Of a stretch of 64,000 bases of DNA, positions 33,777 to 43,607 are shown in pieces (within the stretch, counting starts at the first letter, position 1; every line of letters starts with the position of its first letter). Where the stretch lies: NCBI RefSeq assembly GCF_002813375.1, contig NZ_PHUJ01000003.1, positions 2,790,001 through 2,854,000 on the forward strand. Direction: 5' to 3'. The stretch is from Pseudonocardia alni. GTDB lineage: Bacteria; Actinomycetota; Actinomycetes; Mycobacteriales; Pseudonocardiaceae. Position numbers and translations under genes: made by a program. The notes beneath the pieces were generated by a model that saw only the letters and a list, made by a program, of their open reading frames with translations, searched no databases and was not told where the DNA came from.

Positions 33777-34365
33777 CGGTGCGCTCCCGGTCCCCGCTGC
33801 CGGGGAAGACGGTCGCCCACAGCGGCCCCACGACGAACCAGATCCCGGCGGCCAGCGACGCCGTCGCGAGCCAGGACCACATCGGGTCCTCCGGCCAGGC
33901 GCCCGGCGCCGGGAACGCGCGGCCGCCGGCCACCGACAGCAGGACCAGCACCGCCGCCGTGACCACCCAGGCGGCGACGACCTTGCCGTACTCGCGCCAC
34001 TCGTACCGCGTCCGGGCGACCCCGCCCCGGGGCGGGCGCACCGGTGCCGGGCCGCCCGCGAAGCGGTGGGCGCCCCGGACGTCGGCCCACCGCACCAGCG
34101 AGTGCCCGAACGCGACGGTGATCCCGAGGTAGAGCGCGGCCAGCCCGTGCACCCGCGACGGTGCGCCGCCGGTCGCGAGGTCCACCGTCGAGGCGGTGAC
34201 CAGCACGAGGTCCATCAGCGGCACCCCCAGCAGCAGCACCGCCCCCAGGCCCCGGCGGCGCAGCACGTAGCGTGCCCCCAGCCCGGCCAGCAGGAACACC
34301 CAGAACCCGATCTCGGCACCGACGATCAGCCACAGCAGCGGCTCGGCGAACAAGGACTCCCCCAT
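33766..34365 (-). CDS. Integral membrane protein, function unknown
   Basis: 199 residues with five or six hydrophobic segments, beginning MGESLFAEPLLWLIVGAEIGFW. A central cytosolic loop is basic (RTRYEWREYGK). No family recognised with certainty. ATG at 34365 chosen because the hydrophobic region starts at once; an in-frame GTG at 34431 would add 22 polar residues. No clear ribosome-binding site before either. Stop overlaps the DUF418 gene by 11 bp. Divergent from the sensor kinase. Confidence 0.7.
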   Translation of the reverse strand: MGESLFAEPLLWLIVGAEIGFWVFLLAGLGARYVLRRRGLGAVLLLGVPLMDLVLVTASTVDLATGGAPSRVHGLAALYLGITVAFGHSLVRWADVRGAHRFAGGPAPVRPPRGGVARTRYEWREYGKVVAAWVVTAAVLVLLSVAGGRAFPAPGAWPEDPMWSWLATASLAAGIWFVVGPLWATVFPGSGDRERTGVR

Positions 34366-34460
34366 GGCCGGTGATCGTGCCGACCCGGCCGCGGTGACGC
34401 GTCCGGCGTGCGACCGATCCGCGCGTACCACCTTCGACGGACGCCGCGCGGGCGCCGGGC

Positions 34461-35693
34461 GTGCTGGGATGGGGTGTGATCACGTACCTGGTGAACCGCG
34501 ACGGCGGCGCACCGTCGGTGCTGCGGGACGCCGGTACCGGCGTGGTGTGGTTCGTGGTCGGGCTGCTGCTGATCTGGGCGCTGCCCGACGCAGGGATCAC
34601 CTGGTGGGGCGCGGACACCGGGGCGACGACGGTGTCGCTGCTGGTCATGGGGCTGGGCTGCGCCGCGTCGGCGGTGCGCCGGATCGCGGTGCCCGCCGGC
34701 CTGCTGGTCGGCACGGCGGCCCTGGTCGCGGGCCCCGTCCTGGGCGGCCGCACCGAGATCGGGACGGTGCTCGTGTTCACCGACCTGCTCTACTGCGCCG
34801 TGGTGTTCCCGCCACGGCGCACCGCGCGGGCGGTGGCCGTCGCCGCCGGTGGGGTCGCCACCGTCCTCGGTGTCGCCGCGCTGCTCGTGGCGGGCACCCG
34901 CACCGGCACCTACGCCGTGCTCAACCTGACGCTGGTGGCCGGGCTCCCGCTGGTCTGGGGGCTGGAGGTGCGCCGGTTCCGGGACCTGGCGGCCGTCGAG
35001 CGGGAACGGGCCGTCGCCGTGGAGCGGACGGCGGCCCGGGAGCGGGACGCCGCCGTCGCCGCGGAACGTGCCCGGATGGCCCGCGACCTGCACGACGTCG
35101 TCGCCGGGCGGCTGTCGGCGATCGCGCTGCAGTCCGAGGCGGCACTGCAGCCCGGCGCCGACCCCGCGCTGGTCCGGCGGGTGCTGAGGACGGTGCGGTC
35201 CTCCGGCGTCGCCGCGCTCGGGGAGATGCGCACGATGATCGGGCTGCTGCGCGACGACGACACCGCCGACCCGCCCGGAGCGCCCGCCCGGCTGTCCGAG
35301 GTCGACACCCTGCTGGACGAGGCCCGCTCCGCCGGCCTGTCCCCCGTCCTGCGCGACGGGCGCGGTGCGGCCCCGCTGCCCGCCCCGGTCGACCTCGCCG
35401 GGTACCGGATCGTGCAGGAGTCGCTGACCAACGCGGCGAAGCACGCGCCCGGCTCGGACGTGGCGGTGCGCCTCGCCGTCACCCCCGACACCCCGCGCCG
35501 ACTGCTCGTCGAGGTGCGCAACGGCCCCGGCCGGCGCCCCGCGGCGGGCCCCGGGCTGCACGGCGGCACCGGGCTCGACGGTCTGCGCGAGCGGGCCCGG
35601 GCCATCGGCGGCACCCTGGACGCGGGCCCCGACGACGACGGCTGGCTGGTCCGGGCCGACCTGCCCCTGGGCCCGGCGGAGGTGGAGCGGTGA
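34461..35693 (+). CDS. Sensor histidine kinase (HisKA_3, NarL-partner type)
   Basis: 410 residues. About five or six membrane segments (residues ~20-170) with little extracytoplasmic domain, then the dimerisation/phosphoacceptor helix MARDLHDVVAGRLSAIALQSE with His near residue 212. The ATPase domain shows IVQESLTNAAKHAPG and GTGLDGLRERARAIGG. Partner of the response regulator that overlaps its stop (GTGA). GTG at 34461 or GTG at 34476 are both possible; the latter has GGGATGGGG upstream. The signal is unknown. M. smegmatis has a two-component system (MnoSR) near its methanol dehydrogenase, so a role in alcohol response is conceivable (inference). Confidence 0.9.
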   Translation: MLGWGVITYLVNRDGGAPSVLRDAGTGVVWFVVGLLLIWALPDAGITWWGADTGATTVSLLVMGLGCAASAVRRIAVPAGLLVGTAALVAGPVLGGRTEIGTVLVFTDLLYCAVVFPPRRTARAVAVAAGGVATVLGVAALLVAGTRTGTYAVLNLTLVAGLPLVWGLEVRRFRDLAAVERERAVAVERTAARERDAAVAAERARMARDLHDVVAGRLSAIALQSEAALQPGADPALVRRVLRTVRSSGVAALGEMRTMIGLLRDDDTADPPGAPARLSEVDTLLDEARSAGLSPVLRDGRGAAPLPAPVDLAGYRIVQESLTNAAKHAPGSDVAVRLAVTPDTPRRLLVEVRNGPGRRPAAGPGLHGGTGLDGLRERARAIGGTLDAGPDDDGWLVRADLPLGPAEVER

Positions 35694-36373
35694 CCATCCG
35701 GGTGGTCGTCGCCGACGACCAGGAGGCCGTCCGCACCGGGCTGGTGCTGATCCTCGGCTCGGCACCGGACATCGACGTCGTCGCCGAGGTCGCCGACGGG
35801 CTCGCCGCGGTGCGGGCCGCCGCCGAGCACCGGCCCGACGTCGTGCTGATGGACATCCGGATGCCCGGCATCGACGGCATCGAGGCCACCCGGCGGATCA
35901 CCGGGAGCAGGCCCACCGGAACGAGCATCGGCACCGCGGCGGGGTCCGCGCAGGTCCTGGTCCTGACCACGTTCGACCTCGACGAGCTCGTCGACGGCGC
36001 GCTCGCGGCGGGCGCCGGCGGGTTCCTGCTCAAGTCGGTCGACGCGGCCCGGCTCACCGACGGGGTCCGGGCGGTCGCCCGCGGCGAGGGCGTGCTGGCG
36101 CCGGAGGTGACCCGGCGGGTGATCCGCCGCTACGCGGGGGCGCCGCGGCCGTCGTCGGTGCCGGGGCTGGAGAGGCTCACCGCACGCGAGACCGACGTGC
36201 TCGCCGGGCTGGGCCGCGGGCTCTCGAACGCGGAGCTGTCCGCGGAGCTGGTGATCTCGGAGGGGACGACGAAGACGCACGTCTCGCGTGTCCTGGCGAA
36301 GCTGGGCCTGCGCTCCCGCACCCAGGCCGCGATCGCCGCCCAGGAGGCGGGGCTGGTCCGTCCCGGGCCCTGA
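35690..36373 (+). CDS. LuxR/NarL-family response regulator
   Basis: 227 residues. The receiver domain has VVADDQEAVR, phosphoacceptor Asp in DVVLMDIRMPGIDG, and Lys in GGFLLKSVDAARL. The C-terminal LuxR-type HTH reads LTARETDVLAGLGRGLSNAELS...TTKTHVSRVLAKL. A Thr/Ser/Gly-rich insertion of about 13 residues (after ATRRITG) precedes the fifth strand, absent from the similar regulator at 47826. GTG start coupled to the kinase stop. A hairpin terminates the operon before the convergent cox genes. Confidence 0.93.
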   Translation: MTIRVVVADDQEAVRTGLVLILGSAPDIDVVAEVADGLAAVRAAAEHRPDVVLMDIRMPGIDGIEATRRITGSRPTGTSIGTAAGSAQVLVLTTFDLDELVDGALAAGAGGFLLKSVDAARLTDGVRAVARGEGVLAPEVTRRVIRRYAGAPRPSSVPGLERLTARETDVLAGLGRGLSNAELSAELVISEGTTKTHVSRVLAKLGLRSRTQAAIAAQEAGLVRPGP

Positions 36374-36381
36374 CACGACCA

Positions 36382-36412
36382 CGGCCCGCGCCCCGGGGAG
36401 GGACGCGGGCCG
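36382..36412. terminator. Bidirectional terminator hairpin
   Basis: Nine-bp stem CGGCCCGCG/CGCGGGCCG around a 13-nt loop, between the response-regulator stop and the coxM stop, which converge. Confidence 0.65.
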
Positions 36413-36424
36413 CGGGTGCGCGGG

Positions 36425-37243
36425 TCAGCGCGCGCCGTGCGCGGTCTCCAGGGCGCGGCGGGTCAGCACCTGCACCAGGTGGGTGCGGTACGCGACCGAC
36501 CCGTGGGTGTCGGCGGGCGGCTCGGCACCCTCGGCGGCCAGCGCGGCCGCCTCGGCGATGCTCTTCCCCTCCGCCAGCGCCCGCTCGGTGGCGGACGCCC
36601 GCAGCGCGGTCGAGCCCATGTTGACCAGGCCGATGCGGTCGTCGGACACGGCGACGGCGACGATCGCCCAGTCGTTGCTGCGACGGGTGAACTTCTCGTA
36701 CGCCCAGCCCTTGTCCCCGCAGCGCGGGATCCGGATCTCGACGATCAGCTCGTCGGGCTCGCGGACCGTGGTGAACACGCCGGTGTAGAACTCGCCGATC
36801 GGCACGGTCCGCCTCCCGCGCGGCCCCTGCAGGACGACGGTGGCGTCCAGCGCGAGCAGCGCGGCGGGCAGGTCCGCGGCCGGGTCGGCGTGGGCGACGG
36901 TGCCGCCCAGCGTGCCCCGGGCCCGGATCTGCGGGTCGCCGACGGTGCGGGCGACGGCCCCGAGCAGCGGGACCTCCGTCGCGACCTCGGCCGAGTCGAC
37001 CACGTCGCGGTGCTTGGTCGCCGCACCGACGGCGAGCTCGTCGCCCTCGACGCGGATGTAGCTCAGCTCCGGCAGCCGGCCGATGTCGATCAGGAACTCC
37101 GGCGCGCCGAGGCGCACCTTCATGACCGGGATCAGGGAGTGTCCGCCGGCCAGGACGCTGGCGTCCTCACCCTTCTCGGCGAGCAGCGCGATGGCGTCGT
37201 CGAGGGTGTCGGGGCGGGCGTAGTCGAACGCGAGGGGGATCAT
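36425..37243 (-). CDS. coxM: Molybdenum hydroxylase FAD subunit (CoxM-like)
   Basis: 272-residue medium subunit of a CO-dehydrogenase/xanthine-oxidase-type enzyme. FAD-binding motifs AGGHSLIPVMKVRLG (near 32-46) and TLGGTVAHADPAADLP (near 110-125) are intact. It passes electrons from the iron-sulfur subunit to the acceptor. Third gene of coxL-coxS-coxM, read on the minus strand, overlapping the preceding gene by 4 nt (ATGA). Confidence 0.93.
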   Translation of the reverse strand: MIPLAFDYARPDTLDDAIALLAEKGEDASVLAGGHSLIPVMKVRLGAPEFLIDIGRLPELSYIRVEGDELAVGAATKHRDVVDSAEVATEVPLLGAVARTVGDPQIRARGTLGGTVAHADPAADLPAALLALDATVVLQGPRGRRTVPIGEFYTGVFTTVREPDELIVEIRIPRCGDKGWAYEKFTRRSNDWAIVAVAVSDDRIGLVNMGSTALRASATERALAEGKSIAEAAALAAEGAEPPADTHGSVAYRTHLVQVLTRRALETAHGAR

Positions 37244-37788
37244 GCGCCGGCCTCCCCACGGGAGAAGGCGGGCGCGGTACGCAGCGCGTCGGACTCGGCC
37301 TCGGACTTCTGCGCGGCGTCCGGGTCCTTGCCCGCGGCGACGAGCACGGCGCGCACGATGTTGTGGTAGCCGGTGCAGCGGCAGAGGTTGCCCTCCAGGC
37401 CCTCACGGACCTTCCGCTCGTCCAGGTCGTCGTCGTGGCTGATCAGCGACACCGCGGACATGACCATGCCCGGGGTGCAGAAGCCGCACTGCAGCCCGTG
37501 CTCGGACCGGAACGCCGCGGTGACCGGGTGCTCGGGGCGGCCCTCGGACGCGCCGTCGAGCCCCTCCATGGTGGTGACCGACTGCTGGTCGGCCTGCACC
37601 GACAGCACGGTGCACGACTTGACCGCGTCGCCGTCGAGCAGCACGGTGCACGCACCGCAGGACGTGGTGTCGCAGCCGATGTTGGTGGCCTTCAGCCCGA
37701 CGGTCTCCCGCAGGTAGTGCGCGAGCAGCTGGCGGGGCTCCACGTCGGCGCTGGTGGGCTCACCGTTGACGGTGATCTCGACCTTCAC
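37240..37788 (-). CDS. coxS: Molybdenum hydroxylase [2Fe-2S] subunit (CoxS-like)
   Basis: 182-residue small subunit. The plant-type cluster motif GCDTTSCGACTVLLDG and the second cluster motif CGFCTPGM ... NLCRCTGYHNI are both present with all eight cysteines. Usual length is ~160; the extra ~20 C-terminal residues are Ala/Ser/Glu-rich and probably disordered. GTG at 37788 with GGAGG 7 nt upstream overlaps the coxL stop. Electrons flow from the molybdopterin site through this subunit to CoxM. Confidence 0.94.
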   Translation of the reverse strand: MKVEITVNGEPTSADVEPRQLLAHYLRETVGLKATNIGCDTTSCGACTVLLDGDAVKSCTVLSVQADQQSVTTMEGLDGASEGRPEHPVTAAFRSEHGLQCGFCTPGMVMSAVSLISHDDDLDERKVREGLEGNLCRCTGYHNIVRAVLVAAGKDPDAAQKSEAESDALRTAPAFSRGEAGA

Positions 37789-40046
37789 TTGGAGGCCTCC
37801 TGGATGGCTTCCCAGACCCGCATCGGGGTCAGGGGCATGTCGATGTGCGTGACGCCGAGGTGGGACAGGGCGTCGATGACCGCGCTCTGGGTGGCGGGGG
37901 TGGAGCCGATCGTCCCGGCCTCGCCGATGCCCTTGTAGCCCATCGGGTTGACCGGCGTCGGGGTCGTCATCTCGACCAGGTCGAAGCTGGGCAGCTCGGC
38001 CGCCGACGGGATGCCGTAGTCGGCGAAGGTCCCGGTGAGCGGCTGGCCCTCCTCGTCGTAGATGACCTCCTCGAGCAGCGCCTGCGCGATGCCCTGGGCG
38101 ATCCCGCCGTGCCGCTGCCCGTCGCAGAGCAGCGGGTTGAGGATGGGACCCGCGTCGTCGACGGCGATGATCTTCTCGACCGTCACCTTGCCGGACTCGG
38201 TGTCGACCTCGACGACGCAGACGTGCGCGCCGAACGGGAAGGTCGGCTTCTTGCCGTCCCAGGTGGTGTCGACCTTGAGCTGCTCGGCGGCCGCCAGCTC
38301 CGCCAGGGTCACCGACTTCGCGCCGGGGACGCCCTTGACGGTGATCGCGGCGTTCGCCGGGTCGAGCTCCAGGTCGTCGACACCCGCCTCGAGCAGCTCG
38401 GCCGCGCGCTGCTTGGCGAGGTCGATCAGCTCGGCCGAGGCCTGGTGCACCGCGACGCCGCCGGTCTGCAGCGACCGCGACCCCATGGTGCCGCCGCCGC
38501 GCGGGACGAGGTCGGTGTCGCCGTGCTTGACGGTGATCTTCTCGATCGGGACGCCGAGCTGGTCGGACGCGAGCATCGCCCACGCCGTCGCGTGCCCCTG
38601 GCCGTGCGGGGAGGTGCCGGTCAGCACGGTCACCGAGCCGTCCGGGTGCACCTCGACCGAGGCGTCCTCGGCGAACGCGCCACCACCGGTGATCTCGACG
38701 TAGGAGGACACGCCGATGCCGATCTGGCGGGCGTCGCCGGACTCGCGGCGGGCCTTCTGCTCGGCGCGCAGCCGGTCGTAGCCGGCGTTCTCCAGGGCGA
38801 GGTCGATCGCCTTGGCGTACTCGCCGGAGTCGTACTCCACCCCGCCCTTGGTCTGGAACGGGAACCGGTCCGGCGCGACGACGTTGAGCTTGCGGACCTC
38901 GGCCGGGTCCTTGCCGATCTCGGCCGCGAACAGGTCCATCGCGCGCTCGATCGCGGCGGTCGCCTCGGGGCGGCCGGCGCCGCGGTAGGCGGCGACCGAG
39001 GTCGTGTTGGTGACGACGGCCTTCGCGCGGGAGTCGACGTGCTCGATATCGTAGGTGCCGGGCGCCATCATCCGCGTGAACATCGGCAGGAAGGTGCCCA
39101 GGCGCGGGTAGGCGCCGAGGTCCTGCACGACGTCGAGCCGGTAGTGGGTGACCTTGCCCGCGCGGGTGCCGCCGATCGTGACGGTCTGGCGCTGGGCCCG
39201 GCCCTGCACCATGCCGGTCATGTTCTCGGAGCGGGACTCGTTCCAGCGGACCGGACGGCCCTGCTGCCGGGCGAGCCACGCGACGAGGGCGAACTCGGGG
39301 TCGGACCCGATCTTCGCGCCGAAGCCGCCGCCGACGTCCGGCAGGACGACCCGCACCTTCTCCTTGTCCAGGCCCAGCCAGCCGGCGATCTCGTCGCGGC
39401 CGCCCTGGGCGTTCTGGTTGGACATGTAGACGGTGACGCGGTCGCCCTCCCAGAAGGCGCTCGCGGCCCGGGTCTCCAGCGGGGCCGCGGCCAGGCGCTG
39501 GTTCACCAGGTCCCGGGTGACGACGACCTCGCAGCCGTCGAAGAACGAGGCGTCCTGCTCCTCGTCGTGCCCGTAGGCGGCCGCGGTGTTGGTCCCGGCC
39601 TCGGGGAACAGCAGCGTCTCGTCGCGGGCGGCGGCCAGCGGGTCGATCACCACGTCCAGGGGCTCGTACTCGACGTCGACCAGCTCGGCCGCGTCCTCAC
39701 CCTGGTAGAACTCCTCGGTGAGGACCGCGGCGACCGGCTCGCCGACGAACCGCACGCGGTCGGTCGCGAGGAACGGGCGGGTCATGACCTTGTTCGCGCC
39801 CGGGAACAGCAGTGCCGGTGCGATGTCGAGGTCGGCCCCGGTGACGACGGCGACGACGCCGGGCGACGCGAGCGCCGCCGAGGTGTCGATCGACGTGATC
39901 GTCGCGTGGGCGAGCGGGGAGCGGACGAGCGTCAGGTGCAACGCCCCGGTCAGCCGCTCCTCGGTCAGGTCGTCGGTGTAGGTCGCGCCGCGCGTGAGGA
40001 AGACCGGATCCTCGGTGCGGACGACGCGGGTGCCCAAGATGCTCAT
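37785..40046 (-). CDS. coxL: Molybdenum hydroxylase large subunit, form II CoxL-like
   Basis: 753-residue catalytic subunit binding the molybdenum-cytosine-dinucleotide cofactor. The active-site loop reads AAYRGAGRPEA, the form II signature; form I CO dehydrogenases carry AYRCSFR. Also seen: GGGFGAKIG, the C-terminal catalytic Glu in KGIGEAGTIGS, and SPHGQGHATAWAM. Form II enzymes may oxidise CO poorly or act on other aldehydes or heterocycles, so the substrate is uncertain. ATG at 40046; a -10-like TATACG lies 10 nt upstream (40062-40057), so the mRNA may be almost leaderless. No coxG, coxD or coxF adjoin; MoxR/VWA genes at 27.2-30.1 kb and moeA at 55.5 kb could serve maturation. Confidence 0.93.
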   Translation of the reverse strand: MSILGTRVVRTEDPVFLTRGATYTDDLTEERLTGALHLTLVRSPLAHATITSIDTSAALASPGVVAVVTGADLDIAPALLFPGANKVMTRPFLATDRVRFVGEPVAAVLTEEFYQGEDAAELVDVEYEPLDVVIDPLAAARDETLLFPEAGTNTAAAYGHDEEQDASFFDGCEVVVTRDLVNQRLAAAPLETRAASAFWEGDRVTVYMSNQNAQGGRDEIAGWLGLDKEKVRVVLPDVGGGFGAKIGSDPEFALVAWLARQQGRPVRWNESRSENMTGMVQGRAQRQTVTIGGTRAGKVTHYRLDVVQDLGAYPRLGTFLPMFTRMMAPGTYDIEHVDSRAKAVVTNTTSVAAYRGAGRPEATAAIERAMDLFAAEIGKDPAEVRKLNVVAPDRFPFQTKGGVEYDSGEYAKAIDLALENAGYDRLRAEQKARRESGDARQIGIGVSSYVEITGGGAFAEDASVEVHPDGSVTVLTGTSPHGQGHATAWAMLASDQLGVPIEKITVKHGDTDLVPRGGGTMGSRSLQTGGVAVHQASAELIDLAKQRAAELLEAGVDDLELDPANAAITVKGVPGAKSVTLAELAAAEQLKVDTTWDGKKPTFPFGAHVCVVEVDTESGKVTVEKIIAVDDAGPILNPLLCDGQRHGGIAQGIAQALLEEVIYDEEGQPLTGTFADYGIPSAAELPSFDLVEMTTPTPVNPMGYKGIGEAGTIGSTPATQSAVIDALSHLGVTHIDMPLTPMRVWEAIQEASK

Positions 40047-40236
40047 CGGACGCGAGCGTATACATCTCCACCGCCCTGTGCGATGCAGACCACAGCGCCC
40101 GATCCCCAGGTCAGGGCACCCTTCGCGGAGCGACGCGCGGGCAGATCACCGCATCTGCGGCACGCCGGGGGCCGGTCGTCCCCGACCTCGGATCTGTTGA
40201 GATCGCATCCATCTCGTATCCAAGGACCGGCGAGGG

Positions 40237-41088
40237 TCAGTCGCGTTCGTCCCACCACGGCCGTCCGGCCCACAGCGCCGAGACCGGTCCGTGCCCGGCA
40301 CCCAGCGGGTAGGCGTGGCGGACCGCCTCGACGATGTAGCGCTTCCCGAACCGGACCGCCGCCTCCAGCTCCATCCCGCGGGCGAGCCCGGACGCGATCG
40401 CGGCGGCCAGGGAGTCCCCGCCGCCGTGGGTGTGGCCGGTGTCGAAGCGCGGGCCGGGCAGCTCGACGGCGGTCTCGCCGTCGTAGAGCAGGTCCAGGCA
40501 ACCGTCGGTGTCCTCGGCGAGGTGGCCGCCCTTCACCAGGACCGCGCGCGGGCCGAGCGCGTGCAGCGCCTTCGCCGCGGCGTACTGGCCCGCGCGGTCG
40601 TGGACGTCGTGCTCGACGAGCAGCCGGATCTCGTCGAGGTTCGGGGTGACCAGCGTGGCCCGCGGGAACAGCGTGTGCCGGTAGGCGTCCAGCGCCTCGG
40701 CGGCCAGCAGCGGGTCCCCGTGCATCGAGGCCGCGACCGGGTCGACGACGAACGGCGTGGCCAGACCGGCGCCGATGCCGCATCCGTCGCAGGCCCGCGC
40801 GACGGTCTCGATGATCTCGGCGTTCGCGAGCATCCCGGTCTTCGCGGCCTGCAGCCCGATGTCGGAGGCGACCGTCGCGATCTGCCCGGCGATCGTGTCG
40901 ACCGGGATCGTGTGGACGCCGGTGACGCCCACCGAGTTCTGCACGGTCACCGCGCAGACGGCGAGGCAGCCGTGCACCCCGCAGGCGGCGAAGGTGCGCA
41001 GGTCCGCGGCGATGCCCGCGCCGCCGCCGGAGTCGGTTCCGGCGATCGTCATGACCCGCGGGGGTGTGGTGCCGACGGTGGGTTCCAT
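40237..41088 (-). CDS. thiD: Hydroxymethylpyrimidine (phosphate) kinase
   Basis: 283 residues, ribokinase fold; phosphorylates HMP and HMP-P for thiamine synthesis. Start region PPRVMTIAGTDSGGGAGIAADLRTF and VVDPVAASMHGDPLL are characteristic. The anion-hole/catalytic motif reads HTHGGGDSLAAAIA, with Asp where E. coli ThiD has Cys (GTGC). ATG at 41088 has AGGGAGGA 7 nt upstream; an ATG at 41112 falls inside the riboswitch closing stem and is rejected. Preceded by its own TPP riboswitch and by the thiC terminator. Confidence 0.92.
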   Translation of the reverse strand: MEPTVGTTPPRVMTIAGTDSGGGAGIAADLRTFAACGVHGCLAVCAVTVQNSVGVTGVHTIPVDTIAGQIATVASDIGLQAAKTGMLANAEIIETVARACDGCGIGAGLATPFVVDPVAASMHGDPLLAAEALDAYRHTLFPRATLVTPNLDEIRLLVEHDVHDRAGQYAAAKALHALGPRAVLVKGGHLAEDTDGCLDLLYDGETAVELPGPRFDTGHTHGGGDSLAAAIASGLARGMELEAAVRFGKRYIVEAVRHAYPLGAGHGPVSALWAGRPWWDERD

Positions 41089-41096
41089 GGACGTGT

Positions 41097-41193
41097 CCTC
41101 CCTGGCCGGCATTACCCGGCCGGTCCGCGGTCGGCGGCGCCGGTCCGGTGGGACCCGGCCGCCCTCTCAGCCCGCCTGCTCCGCGAGCTCCCG
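41097..41193 (-). promoter_or_regulatory. TPP riboswitch of thiD
   Basis: Minus-strand RNA with the THI-box landmarks GGGAGCTC, GGCTGAGAGGG and CCGGGTAATGCCGGCCAGGGAGG. The closing stem pairs the 5' GAGCTCC-side with GGGAGG, which is also the thiD ribosome-binding site, so ligand binding should mask it. Confidence 0.92.
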
Positions 41194-41225
41194 CGTCGTG
41201 CGTGGTCGCCGACGACGGTAGACGG

Positions 41226-41262
41226 TGCCGGGGCCGCGGGTGGGATCCCCGCGGCCCCGGCA
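41226..41262 (-). terminator. Terminator hairpin of thiC
   Basis: Perfect 15-bp stem (TGCCGGGGCCGCGGG and complement) with a 7-nt loop, 21 bp beyond the thiC stop. It separates thiC from the thiD riboswitch, so thiD depends on its own promoter. Confidence 0.75.
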
Positions 41263-41283
41263 GTGCACGTCCCGGTCCGGGCG

Positions 41284-43011
<1,728 letters not shown>

Positions 43012-43087
43012 GTGTTCAGTTGGTCGTGCACCGGCACCGTAGGCACCGTCCGGCGCCCCGCACCAGCCCCTCACCCGGCTGCGAGGA

Positions 43088-43552
43088 ATGATCACAGGAG
43101 GTATCGGGTTCTCCACCGGTATGACGCAGAACGCTGAGCTCTCCCCGACCGACTGGGTCCGCGAGCAGACCGAGAAGATCCTCGAGAACGGCACCACCGA
43201 GGGCGTCACGGTCATGGACCGTCCGATCATCCTGGTCACGACGACCGGCGCGAAGTCCGGCAAGCAGCGCTACGTGCCGGTGATGCGCGTCGAGCACGAC
43301 GGCTCCTACGCGATGATCGCGTCCAAGGGCGGTACCCCGGAGCACCCGGCCTGGTACCACAACGTGGTCGCGAACCCGCAGGTCCAGGTGCAGGACGGCA
43401 CGCAGACCGGCACCTTCGTCGCCCGCGAGGTCACCGGGGACGAGCGCCAGGAGTGGTGGGACCGCTCCGTCGCGGCGTACCCGCCCTATGCGGAGTACCA
43501 GGAGAAGACCTCCCGGACCATCCCGGTCTTCGTCCTGGAGCCCGCGCGCTGA
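43088..43552 (+). CDS. F420-type nitroreductase-family (Ddn-like) protein
   Basis: 154 residues of the deazaflavin-dependent nitroreductase family (split beta-barrel). Seen: ILVTTTGAKSGKQRYVPVM, the conserved cofactor-binding segment, ASKGGTPEHPAWYHNVVANPQVQVQ and the C-terminal RTIPVFVLEP. These enzymes use reduced F420 for quinone or nitro-compound reduction. Start uncertain: ATG at 43088 has GAGGA directly in front, ATG at 43121 gives a more usual N-terminus. It shares its upstream region with the divergent thiC riboswitch. Confidence 0.88.
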   Translation: MITGGIGFSTGMTQNAELSPTDWVREQTEKILENGTTEGVTVMDRPIILVTTTGAKSGKQRYVPVMRVEHDGSYAMIASKGGTPEHPAWYHNVVANPQVQVQDGTQTGTFVAREVTGDERQEWWDRSVAAYPPYAEYQEKTSRTIPVFVLEPAR

Positions 43553-43563
43553 CCCGCCGCGGC

Positions 43564-43602
43564 CACCCGCGCGCCCGACCCCCCGGTCCGGGCGCGCGGG
43601 TG
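43564..43602. terminator. Bidirectional terminator hairpin
   Basis: Perfect 14-bp stem CACCCGCGCGCCCG with complement and 11-nt loop, between the convergent F420-type gene and the FtsX-like gene. Confidence 0.75.
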
Positions 43603-43607
43603 CGCCC

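Noticed and set aside
37845..40649. 934-codon open frame opposite coxL
   Set aside because: Antisense shadow; crosses an intergenic region and the thiD 3' end.
41089..41112. Upstream ATG adding eight residues (MPAREDTS) to ThiD
   Set aside because: The ATG is the conserved TAATGCC of the TPP riboswitch; the same happens before thiC.
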